Source: Bradyrhizobium sp. (GTDB lineage Bacteria > Pseudomonadota > Alphaproteobacteria > Rhizobiales > Beijerinckiaceae). Taken from it: a stretch of 64,000 bases of DNA. The position numbers were made by a program, and so were the translations under genes. The stretch lies in contig SSMV01000089.1 of the NCBI GenBank assembly GCA_004799435.1, positions 31,076 to 95,075 on the forward strand, read 5' to 3'. Below the pieces are notes generated by a model that was not told where the DNA came from, ran no database searches, and was given only the letters and a program-made list of their open reading frames with translations. Positions 43,842-52,471 of the stretch are shown one piece after another; the stretch's first letter is position 1, and each line of letters opens with the position of its first letter.

Positions 43842-45241
43842 ACCAGCAGGCGACTTTCGGCGTGTTCAACCCAGACGAAATTCCCATGGCGTCGGCGAAC
43901 GCGCCCCATATGCTTCCCGAGCGCAAGCCGAGAACGATCCTCGTCACTTTCGCCGGCCGCCGCGACCGCATGCGTTTGTTGACACGCTATGTCGATGCGG
44001 CGATCGCGCGTGGGCTGATCGACGAGTGGCATGTCTGGGAATTCGCCCGCAATCCCGAGGATACGCGCTGGCTGCGCGAGCGCTTTCCCACCGCGCAGGC
44101 GACGCCGAACAATTCGCTCGACTATTTTGCCTCGCCACGCCTGCTGGCCCTTCGCGATGCCGTCGCCCGCCTGCAATTCAGCGTTCGCGCGACGAATGAC
44201 GTTCACATCGGGCTGCGACGGCTTTCGGGCGATGGGCCGGACTATGAGATCGTCATCGGCGGCTGGGGCAATCAGGCGAGCGCGCTGCGCAAATTCGACC
44301 AGCGCGGCCTGCTCAGCGATCCGGCCGCCTGCGCGCAGCGGCCAGCGCCTCATCTCATCGTCGGCGCCGCCGGCGTCTTGCCGGAATTCGCCTTCGCCGA
44401 GGTTGACTTGCGGATCGGCGAGCAGGGGCTAAGCGTGTCGGTGGCGGGCGAGATCCTGCTGAATGATCCCGAGCCGGTCGGCCGCGGCGATTTCGACGTG
44501 CTTTATCGCACCGGCTTTGGCGCCAATGGCGACTGGCGCTTTCCCGAATTTGCCGCCCAGCCGCAGCGCCGCTTCGTCGTCGGGCCGGAATCCTACTATC
44601 CGAGCGACGCGATGTTCTATAACCGCGCCTATCAATATTACGGGGCGACGGCCGGCGAATACGCCAATGACGTCATCGTTAAATGCGACGACGACATCGT
44701 CTATTTCGATCTCGACCGCTTCGCCGAATTCGTCGCCTTGCGGCGCAGCGCGCCGCAGTATCTGCTGGTCAGCGCCAATGTCGTCAACAATGGCGTCTGC
44801 GCCTTCTTTCAGCAGGCCGCCGGGGTCATTCCGCCGACCGAAGGGGCTTTCGAGCCACCGCCCGGCGGGTTCGGCGGCTCGCTCTGGGCTGAGGGAAAGA
44901 AGGCCGAAAAGCTGCATCGCTTTTTTCTCGCCGACCCGGCGCGTTTCACGCGGGCCGGCGGCGATCCGTTGATCTGGAACGAGCGCATCAGCATCAATTT
45001 CATCGCGCTGCTCGGCGCCGATCTGCCCCTCATCCCCGATCTCATGCGCGACGACGAACATGACCTCTGCTATGGCGTCCGCAAGCGAGCCAAGAAGGTC
45101 AATGGCGTCGATCCGCGTTTCGTCGCCTCGCATCTGTCGTTCTGGAAGCAGGACGCGGATATGAATGTCGAGGCGATTCTCCGCGATTACGAGGCGCTCG
45201 CCGATCGCGGCGGCGTCGCCCCCGAGCGCGCCCGGGGCTGA
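43838..45241 (+). CDS. Putative glycosyltransferase with GT-A-like DDD motif
   Basis: A 467-residue protein of no family I can name. The likely catalytic part lies near residue 280: SYYPSDAMFYNRAYQYYG then EYANDVIVKCDDDIVYFDLDRFAEFV, where DDD would bind metal and nucleotide sugar as in GT-A enzymes. NGVCAFFQQAAGVIPPTEGAFEPP, INFIALLGADLPLI and DEHDLCYGVRKRAK follow. The N-terminal half may be a separate binding domain (RTILVTFAGRRDRMRLLTRYVDAAI). The listed start is TTG overlapping the upstream stop (TTGA); an ATG 16 codons in is possible. Translational coupling suggests it works with the GT41 enzyme on the same acceptor or glycan. Confidence 0.7.
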   Translation: MNQQATFGVFNPDEIPMASANAPHMLPERKPRTILVTFAGRRDRMRLLTRYVDAAIARGLIDEWHVWEFARNPEDTRWLRERFPTAQATPNNSLDYFASPRLLALRDAVARLQFSVRATNDVHIGLRRLSGDGPDYEIVIGGWGNQASALRKFDQRGLLSDPAACAQRPAPHLIVGAAGVLPEFAFAEVDLRIGEQGLSVSVAGEILLNDPEPVGRGDFDVLYRTGFGANGDWRFPEFAAQPQRRFVVGPESYYPSDAMFYNRAYQYYGATAGEYANDVIVKCDDDIVYFDLDRFAEFVALRRSAPQYLLVSANVVNNGVCAFFQQAAGVIPPTEGAFEPPPGGFGGSLWAEGKKAEKLHRFFLADPARFTRAGGDPLIWNERISINFIALLGADLPLIPDLMRDDEHDLCYGVRKRAKKVNGVDPRFVASHLSFWKQDADMNVEAILRDYEALADRGGVAPERARG

Positions 45242-45388
45242 TCGCCGGGGCTCGAGATCGAGGGAGCCACGCGAAAAGGCGCTGGCCCTTAAAATCATGC
45301 TGTGATTAGACGTGCGGGGCGGATCGGACGCTTGCCGGGCGGGGGCAGGGGGACCGGACGGCGCGGCGTCGTGGGATCAAGTCGCAGT

Positions 45389-46504
45389 ATGACGAAGCAC
45401 ATCCTTGTCGTGATCGGCACGCGCCCGGAAGCGCTGAAGCTGTTCCCGCTTATTCACAAGCTCAAGGCCCGCGAGGACCTGCAAACCACAGTTTGCGTCA
45501 CGGCCCAGCATCGCGATCTGCTCGATCCCATTCTGGCGCTCGCGAAGATCACGCCCGAATTCGACCTCGACGTTATGAAGCCCAATCAATCGCTCGATCA
45601 GCTCACCGCGCGGCTGCTGATCGGGCTTGGCGAGGTTTTCGATCGCGTCCGCCCCGACCGGGTCGTCGTGCAGGGCGACACCACCAGCGCCATGACGGGG
45701 GCGCTCGCCGCCTATTACCGGCGCATTCCAGTCTCGCATGTCGAGGCGGGTTTACGCAGCGCCAATATTTACGAGCCCTGGCCGGAAGAGGTGAATCGCA
45801 AGATCATCACCCAAATCGCCGATCAGCATTTCGCGCCGACGGCCCGCGCCGCCGAAAGGCTGCGTGAGGAGAACGTGCCTGCGAGCAGCGTTCATGTGAC
45901 CGGCAACACGATCATCGACGCGCTGCTCGCTGCGCGCGCCATCATCGACGCCGATCCCGCGTTGCCGCTGATCGGCCGAACGCTCGCCAAGCGTCATGAA
46001 GGCCGCCGGATCGTGCTGGCGACTTGCCATCGTCGCGAGAACTTCGGCGACCGGATGCAGGAGATCGGCGACGCCTTCGAGCGCATTCTCGAGCGGCCGG
46101 ATGTCGCGCTCGTGTTGCCGCTGCATCCCAATCCGAATGTGCGCGACGTGTTGGGGGTGCGGCTCGCCGGCCGGCCGCGCGCCGAAATCATTCCGCCGCA
46201 GGACTATCTCGATTTCGTCAGCCTTCTGGCGGCCGCGCATCTGGTGCTCACCGATTCCGGCGGCGTGCAGGAAGAAGCGCCGGCCTTCGGCAAGCCGGTG
46301 CTCGTCATGCGCGAGACCACCGAACGGCCGGAGGGGGTCGAAGCCGGCACCGCCTGTCTTGTCGGTTCAAACGCGGATCGCATCGTCGGCGAGGTCAACA
46401 GCCTGCTCGACGACGGCACCCGCTATCAGGCCATGGCGCGCGCGCATAATCCCTTCGGGGACGGGCGGGCGAGCGAAATTATCGCAAGGATCATCGCGCA
46501 ATGA
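45389..46504 (+). CDS. wecB: UDP-N-acetylglucosamine 2-epimerase (non-hydrolysing)
   Basis: A 371-residue enzyme making UDP-ManNAc from UDP-GlcNAc. Motifs: IGTRPEALKLFPLIHKL at the start, VVVQGDTTSAMTGALAAYY, SHVEAGLRSANIYEPWPEEVNRKI, LATCHRRENFGDRM, LPLHPNPNVRD and TDSGGVQEEAPAFGKPVLVMRETTERPEG. The start MTKHILVVIG was preferred over 29 upstream in-frame residues that are Arg/Gly-rich. Its stop overlaps the start of wecC (ATGA), giving a two-gene UDP-ManNAcA pathway. Confidence 0.97.
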   Translation: MTKHILVVIGTRPEALKLFPLIHKLKAREDLQTTVCVTAQHRDLLDPILALAKITPEFDLDVMKPNQSLDQLTARLLIGLGEVFDRVRPDRVVVQGDTTSAMTGALAAYYRRIPVSHVEAGLRSANIYEPWPEEVNRKIITQIADQHFAPTARAAERLREENVPASSVHVTGNTIIDALLAARAIIDADPALPLIGRTLAKRHEGRRIVLATCHRRENFGDRMQEIGDAFERILERPDVALVLPLHPNPNVRDVLGVRLAGRPRAEIIPPQDYLDFVSLLAAAHLVLTDSGGVQEEAPAFGKPVLVMRETTERPEGVEAGTACLVGSNADRIVGEVNSLLDDGTRYQAMARAHNPFGDGRASEIIARIIAQ

Positions 46505-47760
46505 CTGTGTCGCCCAAGGTTTCGGTGATCGGGCTTGGCTATATCGGCCTGCCGACGGCGGCGCTGATCGCCAGCCGCGGCATCGGCGTTCATGGCGTCG
46601 ACATCAGCGAACGCATCGTCGCCAATATCGCTGCCGGCGCCATCCACATTCCCGAGCCCGATCTTGATGGTCTGGTGCAGAAGGTCGTCTCCAACGGAAC
46701 GCTAAAGGTTTCGACGAAGCCCGCGCCGGCCGACGTCTTCATGATCGCCGTGCCGACACCGATGGATGCCGACAAGCGCCCCGATCTTAGAAGCGTCTTC
46801 GCGGCGGTGGAAAGCATCTGCGACGTGCTGGCGCCGGGCAATCTGGTGATTCTCGAATCGACCTGCCCGATCGGAACGACGGAGGAAGTGGTCAGGCGGA
46901 TAAGCGCGAAGCGGCCCGATCTCAAGACCGGTCCAGACGGCGAGGGCGGCAAGACGCTCGCCGTGGCCTATTGTCCCGAGCGCGTGCTCCCGGGCCGGAT
47001 TCTCGCCGAGTTGATCGACAATGACCGCTGCATCGGCGGCGTCACGCCCGATTGCGCGGCGAAGGCGCAGCAGTTCTATAAGCTGTTCGTGCGCGGGGCC
47101 TGCATCGTCACCTCGGCGCGCGCCGCCGAAATGGTCAAGCTTTCGGAGAACGCCTTCCGCGACGTCAACATCGCCTTCGCCAATGAATTGTCGCTGGTCT
47201 GCGACCGGTTCGGCATCAATGTCTGGGAGGTGATCGAGCTCGCCAATCGCCACCCGCGCGTCAACATCCTCAGGCCCGGCCCCGGAGTCGGCGGCCATTG
47301 CATCGCCGTCGATCCCTGGTTCATCGTCGATTCCGCGCCCGACCTCGCCAAGCTCATTCGTGCTGGCCGCGAAGTCAACGACTCCAAGATCGAGGCGACC
47401 TTCGAGCGCGCAGCAGAGCTGATCGAAGCCAATGGCGCGGGACCGATCGCCTGTCTCGGTCTCGCCTTCAAGGCGAATGTCGACGATCTGCGCGAAAGTC
47501 CGGCGCTCGAAGTCGCACTCAAACTTGCGGAGCGCTACCGCGCGCGTGTGCGGATCGTCGAGCCGCATATCGAGGAACTGCCGGCGACGCTTGCCGAACG
47601 CGGAGCGCTGCTGGTCGATCTGGAGACGGCGCTGCGCGAATGTAGCGTCGCTGTCGTTCTAGTCGATCATGATGCGTTCAAACTGACGCCGCTCGCCGAG
47701 CGCCAGCATCTTGCCGTGCTCGACACGCGGGGCATCTGGCAGGACATGCGGCGGAGCTGA
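46501..47760 (+). CDS. wecC: UDP-N-acetyl-D-mannosamine dehydrogenase
   Basis: A 419-residue NAD-dependent enzyme oxidising UDP-ManNAc to UDP-ManNAcA. It has the Rossmann start VSVIGLGYIGLPTAALIASRGIGVHGVDI, the DVFMIAVPTPMD region, ESTCPIGTTEEVV, the central ENAFRDVNIAFANELSLVCDRFGI, and the catalytic cysteine in PGPGVGGHCIAVDPWF. The C-terminal domain has CLGLAFKANVDDLRESPALEVALKLAERY. Together with wecB it supplies an acidic aminosugar to the glycan made by this region. Confidence 0.97.
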   Translation: MTVSPKVSVIGLGYIGLPTAALIASRGIGVHGVDISERIVANIAAGAIHIPEPDLDGLVQKVVSNGTLKVSTKPAPADVFMIAVPTPMDADKRPDLRSVFAAVESICDVLAPGNLVILESTCPIGTTEEVVRRISAKRPDLKTGPDGEGGKTLAVAYCPERVLPGRILAELIDNDRCIGGVTPDCAAKAQQFYKLFVRGACIVTSARAAEMVKLSENAFRDVNIAFANELSLVCDRFGINVWEVIELANRHPRVNILRPGPGVGGHCIAVDPWFIVDSAPDLAKLIRAGREVNDSKIEATFERAAELIEANGAGPIACLGLAFKANVDDLRESPALEVALKLAERYRARVRIVEPHIEELPATLAERGALLVDLETALRECSVAVVLVDHDAFKLTPLAERQHLAVLDTRGIWQDMRRS

Positions 47761-47774
47761 CGACGTGGAACGGC

Positions 47775-48557
47775 TCAGGGCGCGGGAATGACGGATTGCG
47801 TTTTGCCGGCGAGGCGATAGGCGATCAGTCCGACATATTCATGCATCGCGTATTTCAGTTCCGAAAGCCCGTCGAAGAGGTCGAATCTTGGCGCGCTCGC
47901 CGCGCCATATTTGTAATCGACCGGAAAAGCGAAGACCGGAAAGCCGACGGCGCGAAAACAGCCCATCGCGCGCGGCATGTGAAAGGCCGAAGTCACCAGC
48001 AACCAGTGCTCGCCGGCGGCCGGCTGGACGAGCCGTTTCACATAGACCGCGTTTTCATAAGTGTCGCGCGAGTCGGTCTCGACTTCGATGCGCTCGTTGG
48101 CGACGCCGAGTTCGACCAGCAATTCGCGCGCCGCGTCGGCCTCGCTGCGCCCGGCGATGGGGCCAATTTTTGGGCCGCCGGACAGGATCAATCTTGCCGA
48201 CGGGTTCTGCCTGGCGAGGCGGGCGGCTTCGAGAATGCGGCCGAACGCGCCATTGATCCCCGAGCCCGGCTTTTCGAAATAGCCTTCGGCATCGACGGCG
48301 CCGCCGAGCACCACGATGCCGTCGACCTTCGCTTCGGTTTCGGCGGGCGGAAAGCGATCCTCGAGAAAGGCCAGCGCATAGGCGCCGAGCGGGACGACGC
48401 TGATCGTCAGCAGAATGACGACAACCAGGGCGATGAGAATGCGTCCGACGCGCGCGGCCCGCGTCCAGAGCAGCGCCGTTCCCAGCGCCGCCGCGAGCAG
48501 AAGAAAATTGGCCGGATCGGCCAGGGTCCAGATCGCCTTTGAAAGCCAGAAGAACAT
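47775..48557 (-). CDS. YdcF/ElyC family membrane protein (DUF218)
   Basis: A 260-residue protein with two N-terminal membrane helices (ANFLLLAAALGTALLW, ILIALVVVILLTISVVPLGAYAL) and a DUF218 domain: DGIVVLGGAVDAEGY, ARLILSGGPKIGP, SEADAARELLVELGV, TDSRDTYENAVY and WLLVTSAFHMPRAMGCFRAVG. Members such as ElyC influence envelope polysaccharide and peptidoglycan assembly. It ends the minus-strand cluster and is convergent with wecC (14 bases apart). Confidence 0.92.
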   Translation of the reverse strand: MFFWLSKAIWTLADPANFLLLAAALGTALLWTRAARVGRILIALVVVILLTISVVPLGAYALAFLEDRFPPAETEAKVDGIVVLGGAVDAEGYFEKPGSGINGAFGRILEAARLARQNPSARLILSGGPKIGPIAGRSEADAARELLVELGVANERIEVETDSRDTYENAVYVKRLVQPAAGEHWLLVTSAFHMPRAMGCFRAVGFPVFAFPVDYKYGAASAPRFDLFDGLSELKYAMHEYVGLIAYRLAGKTQSVIPAP

Positions 48558-48564
48558 TGGCGCC

Positions 48565-50100
48565 TTAGTCTTGAGGGGCCTTGGCGGCGGGCCGGAGAAG
48601 CCGCCACAGGGACTGGCGAACCGGCTCGGGCAGCGTCGCCAGCATCATGGGCGTCAGGGTCAGCAGCGTCCAGAGCGCCATGTCGAGGCCCAGCGCCGGG
48701 ATCGACGTCGCCGGCGCGAGGCGCAGGAGCGCGAAGCCGATCACAAGACCGGCGGCCGTCGCCGCCACCGCCGCGCCAGCGGAATTGAGGCAATAGCGCA
48801 TGAGGCCGGGAAAGACGGTCATCTCCGCCAGCAAGGGGAGCAGCGCCCAATTGGCGATCACTTCCGAGATGGCGAGGCCGACGACCAGGCCGGTCACACC
48901 ATAGAGGCTCTGACCGATGATGCAGAAGAGCGGCCCGAGCACGATCTGCATCAGGCGCTGCAGGCCGGGGACGCGCGACTTGTTGGAATATTGCAGCAGA
49001 GCGAGCGGTTGTTGCAGGCAGACGACAGCGAGCAGCGGCGCCAAGAGATAGATGGCGATCGGCAGGGAGAACAGACTCTCGTCGCCGGTCCACACACGCG
49101 TCACATCGGCGCCGAAGATCAACACGGCGGCGACCAAAGCGCCGCAGAGCACCGTGGTCATTAGCCCGACGCGCGCCGACAGGCGCCAGGCGCCGAGAAT
49201 ATCGCCGCGATGGGCGAGCGGCGCGATCTCGATTCCGGCGCCGATGGTGGCGAATTGGAACGCCTGCCGGATCTGATTGACCATCGTGCGAATGAGCAGG
49301 AAGGAGGTGATGTCGCGCCCGGCGACGCCCCAGGCGCTGAAGATCAAGACCGGCGCCTGAAGCCACACCGTCGGCCCGACCACCTGCAGGCTGAACCATT
49401 TGAGATGAACCCCGGCCTCGCGCAATTCGGCGAGCCTCGGCGTGGCCGGCCCGCCAACCCAATCGGGAAAGCGCCGTCTGACGTCGAGCAGGAAATATGC
49501 GAGCGAGCCCGCGCCGCTGATAGTGAAATAGATCATGGCGACACTCGTCGGCCCAGCGCCGAGCGCCACCGCCAGCAGCGAACCCAAAGTCGTGACAATC
49601 AGAGCGACTGCCGTCATCACGACGGTAAAGGCGAAATTGCCGGTCGCCGCATAGATGCTGGTCGTCGTCGATCGCACGATGGTCAGCAGATTGCCGGCCG
49701 CAAGAAACCACAGCGTCACGCGCGCGGCTCGCGTGTCGATCTGATTGAGATGCAAAAGCCTGTCGGTCGCGCCGCTCAGCGTCGCCAGCGTGAGAAGAAG
49801 CGCCAGCGCCGCCACAAGCGTCGCGATGATGCCGAGATGGATCGCGGCGTAGCGGCGGAAGGCAGTTTTGTTCCCGGTAACGAAGGCGGCTTGCTCGGCG
49901 TTCTGGAAATAAATCTGGATGCCGAGCTCGGCGATCAGCAACAGAGTCGAAGCCGACTGAATGACCGAATAGTCGGCGAAGAGATCGGGACCCCAATGGC
50001 GAAGCATCAGGCCGACCAGAACGATCCGGTCGGTGAGCGAAGCGGCCAGCGCGAAAATCTGCGCCGCGACATTCGAGGTCATGCGTCTCAGGCTGGCCAT
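48565..50100 (-). CDS. Oligosaccharide flippase, Wzx-like
   Basis: A 511-residue polytopic membrane protein with about 14 hydrophobic helices, of the polysaccharide transporter family (MOP superfamily) that moves lipid-linked repeat units across the inner membrane. It opens SLRRMTSNVAAQIFALAASLTDRIVLVGLMLRHWG, and later shows NQIRQAFQFATIGAGIEIAPLAHRGD and a middle run of helices. The ATG is inside the end of the GT87-like gene (13-base overlap) with AGGGCGAG upstream; an ATG six codons later is possible. Confidence 0.88.
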   Translation of the reverse strand: MASLRRMTSNVAAQIFALAASLTDRIVLVGLMLRHWGPDLFADYSVIQSASTLLLIAELGIQIYFQNAEQAAFVTGNKTAFRRYAAIHLGIIATLVAALALLLTLATLSGATDRLLHLNQIDTRAARVTLWFLAAGNLLTIVRSTTTSIYAATGNFAFTVVMTAVALIVTTLGSLLAVALGAGPTSVAMIYFTISGAGSLAYFLLDVRRRFPDWVGGPATPRLAELREAGVHLKWFSLQVVGPTVWLQAPVLIFSAWGVAGRDITSFLLIRTMVNQIRQAFQFATIGAGIEIAPLAHRGDILGAWRLSARVGLMTTVLCGALVAAVLIFGADVTRVWTGDESLFSLPIAIYLLAPLLAVVCLQQPLALLQYSNKSRVPGLQRLMQIVLGPLFCIIGQSLYGVTGLVVGLAISEVIANWALLPLLAEMTVFPGLMRYCLNSAGAAVAATAAGLVIGFALLRLAPATSIPALGLDMALWTLLTLTPMMLATLPEPVRQSLWRLLRPAAKAPQD

Positions 50101-51263
50101 GGCTCGCCCTTGGCGCGATCGATCGACGGCGCGGCCGGCGCCAGCAACGCGATCAGCAGCATGGCGTTGAGCGCGACAAAGCTGATCGCCTCCATCCGCC
50201 CGTCATTCACGCCCATGAGGTCCAGCAGCTTTAGCCCGAACCAGAAATAGGCGACAAGCAGGGCCATCGCGGCGCCCCATCGCCGCGGCAGCGAGAAAGC
50301 CAGCGCCGCCGCCGGCGCGAGAAAGACATAGTCATAGGCGAGGTGACGGATCGAGACCATCGCGATCAGGCAGAGCGCCGCCAGCAACGCGGCTTGCGAT
50401 AGGCGCGCCGCGCGCCATCTCAACGCGCCGACCCACAGACATGAGGTCAGGATTCCGACAATCCAGCTCAGATGGACGAAGCCGGCGACGGGGCGGTCAA
50501 GGCCAGAGGACTTCAACAGGGTCATGATGTCGCCGCCGCCGAGGCTTTCGGCATAGAGCGCGGCCACTTTCATCGGCTGGCCGAGCGTGTCGAGCGGGTT
50601 CTCATGGCAAATCCACGAAAAACCCAGCCAGCCGGCCGCAAGGCACAGAAGGCTCGCCGCCAGCAATCGCAGCCGCGCCGTCGCCAACAGCCAGAAGACG
50701 ATGGGCGGGGCGAAGGAGTATTTTACCAGCAGCAGGCTCAGCGCGCCGGCCGCCGCGATCTTGCGCCTGTCCTGCCAATCCCACCAGGCCAGCGCCGCGA
50801 AGAGACAGAGCAGCGAGGTCTGCCCATTGCCGAGCCCGTTGCGGAAGGGCGTCGAGATGAAAAACGCCGCGGCGAGAATCAGAATTTGCAAGGGCGCCAG
50901 ACGAAAGATCCGTGCGAGCAGCGCCAGCGACCCTGCACCAAGCGCGATATTGATCAGCGCCCAGACCAGTTTCGCCGCGCCATAGGGTAGAAAGGCGAAC
51001 GGCGCCATCACGATGTAAAGGAGATGCAGATAGGGCGGATATTGCGACAGCAGGATCTTGCCATCGACATTGCCGGAGAGCGCAACTTGATAGGGATTCT
51101 CGCCGTGAACCAACAGCGAGACCGGGCTCCACTGGAAATCCGTGCTGAATTGCAGCGCGTTGTGGACGCCCTCGATGATGGAGGCGAAGGCGAGAAGGAT
51201 TGCGACGGCGAGCGCCGCGCTCGCCAATCTGTGCTCGCGAATCCATTCGGCGCTTGGGCGCAT
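50088..51263 (-). CDS. GT87-like/DUF2029 membrane glycosyltransferase
   Basis: A 391-residue integral membrane protein with about ten hydrophobic helices, resembling polyprenyl-phosphate-mannose-dependent transferases (GT87/DUF2029). Characteristic parts are FSTDFQWSPVSLLVHGENPYQ near the N-terminus, SQYPPYLHLLYIVMAPFAFLPYGAAKLVW, and RNGLGNGQTSLLCLFAALAWW with the GNGQxS motif seen in this family. It overlaps the GT4 gene stop (TGATG), which fixes the start. Donor and acceptor are unknown. Confidence 0.8.
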   Translation of the reverse strand: MRPSAEWIREHRLASAALAVAILLAFASIIEGVHNALQFSTDFQWSPVSLLVHGENPYQVALSGNVDGKILLSQYPPYLHLLYIVMAPFAFLPYGAAKLVWALINIALGAGSLALLARIFRLAPLQILILAAAFFISTPFRNGLGNGQTSLLCLFAALAWWDWQDRRKIAAAGALSLLLVKYSFAPPIVFWLLATARLRLLAASLLCLAAGWLGFSWICHENPLDTLGQPMKVAALYAESLGGGDIMTLLKSSGLDRPVAGFVHLSWIVGILTSCLWVGALRWRAARLSQAALLAALCLIAMVSIRHLAYDYVFLAPAAALAFSLPRRWGAAMALLVAYFWFGLKLLDLMGVNDGRMEAISFVALNAMLLIALLAPAAPSIDRAKGEPWPA

Positions 51264-52471
51264 CACGTCCGCTCCCAAGCGCGCTGGCCCGCTTCGCAAG
51301 CCGCGAGGACGGCGGCGACGCTTTTCGGCCCGCGATGATCCTCAGAAATCCGCCGCGACGCTTCGCTCATCGTTTGTCGCAGAGAATCGTCGTCGCGCAA
51401 ATTGGCGATGGCGTCGGCCAGCGCCTCGACATCGCCGAACGGATAGACAAGCGCATTCTCGCCCGGACGGGCTATTGAGGTCGGACCAATCGCGCCGACG
51501 CGGTCGCTGAGGATCATCGGCAGGCCGATCACGGCGGCTTCCAGCGCCACCATGCCATATTGCTCGATCTCCGCGCTATGAACGAAAGCGTCGGCGGCGC
51601 AGTAAAGAGCGGGGAGGGCGTCAATGTTGACGAAGCCGAGAAACGTGACCTCGAGCCCATGCTCTGCGGCGTAAGCGCGTAGCATGTCGCGCTCCTCGCC
51701 GTCGCCGCCGATAATGAGGCGAAGGCGCTTTGCGCCCTGGACCCGCGCCTTCAACTTTTGCAGCGCCGCGAGAATATCGATCAGTCGTTTGCGCGGATGA
51801 AGCTTGGCGACCGAGAGCAGGACGAAATCATCTTCGCCGAGGCCAAGTTCGGCGCGTTTGCGTAGCCCGATCGCGGCCCTGCCGTCGCGCGCCTTCCAGA
51901 AACCGTCGTCGATCATCGTCGGCGTGCGAAACATCCGAGCGCGCGGATAGTGAAGGCTGACGAGATGGGCCTCCGCTTGATCGCTCATCGTCAAAACGGC
52001 GCCGAATTGGCGGAGCAGCACGGGCGCTGTCGCCATTTTCACCCAGCGGCGCGGGCCCGGCGGCGCGCTATGGGAGGAACTGTCCGACGCCATCACCGCC
52101 TTCACGCGATGCAAGCGACACCAGGCCAGCGCGCGCAGCATGGTCGCCATCGCGTAGCCGTGAACGACGACCGCGTCCGGCCGGAACCGGGCAAGCGCAG
52201 GACCGACGCTTGGATTGTCGACCGAGCGAAAGCCGATCGTTCGTATGGCGTCCGCCTCGGGAAGGAACTCGCTGTCATAGCCGCTGGTCAAATCGGTCGC
52301 CCAGGCGAGTTCGACATTCATCTCGGGATCGAGGGTCCGGTCGAGGCCGATGCGCGAGGCAAACAGGACGCGGAGCGCGATCGAATCGCTCTTCGCCAGC
52401 GCGCGATAGAGCGGCGCGTAATATTGGATCGGGTGCGAAACGACGACCGCGATGCGTCGCCTCTCGCTCAT
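51263..52471 (-). CDS. Glycosyltransferase family 4
   Basis: A 402-residue GT-B enzyme. N-terminal domain: RIAVVVSHPIQYYAPLYRALA. C-terminal domain: VLLSVAKLHPRKRLIDILAALQKL, LIIGGDGEERDMLRAYAAEHGL, ADAFVHSAEIEQYGMVALEAAVIGLPMILSD with the E-x7-E pattern, and GENALVYPFGD. The start MSERRRI sits in the end of the previous gene (ATGA). A sugar is added to a lipid-linked intermediate on the cytoplasmic face; specificity unknown. Confidence 0.92.
   Translation of the reverse strand: MSERRRIAVVVSHPIQYYAPLYRALAKSDSIALRVLFASRIGLDRTLDPEMNVELAWATDLTSGYDSEFLPEADAIRTIGFRSVDNPSVGPALARFRPDAVVVHGYAMATMLRALAWCRLHRVKAVMASDSSSHSAPPGPRRWVKMATAPVLLRQFGAVLTMSDQAEAHLVSLHYPRARMFRTPTMIDDGFWKARDGRAAIGLRKRAELGLGEDDFVLLSVAKLHPRKRLIDILAALQKLKARVQGAKRLRLIIGGDGEERDMLRAYAAEHGLEVTFLGFVNIDALPALYCAADAFVHSAEIEQYGMVALEAAVIGLPMILSDRVGAIGPTSIARPGENALVYPFGDVEALADAIANLRDDDSLRQTMSEASRRISEDHRGPKSVAAVLAACEAGQRAWERT

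Noticed and set aside
43838-45241. Assignment of this gene to a named CAZy family
   Set aside because: Only the DDD site and general layout support glycosyl transfer; I could not match a family.
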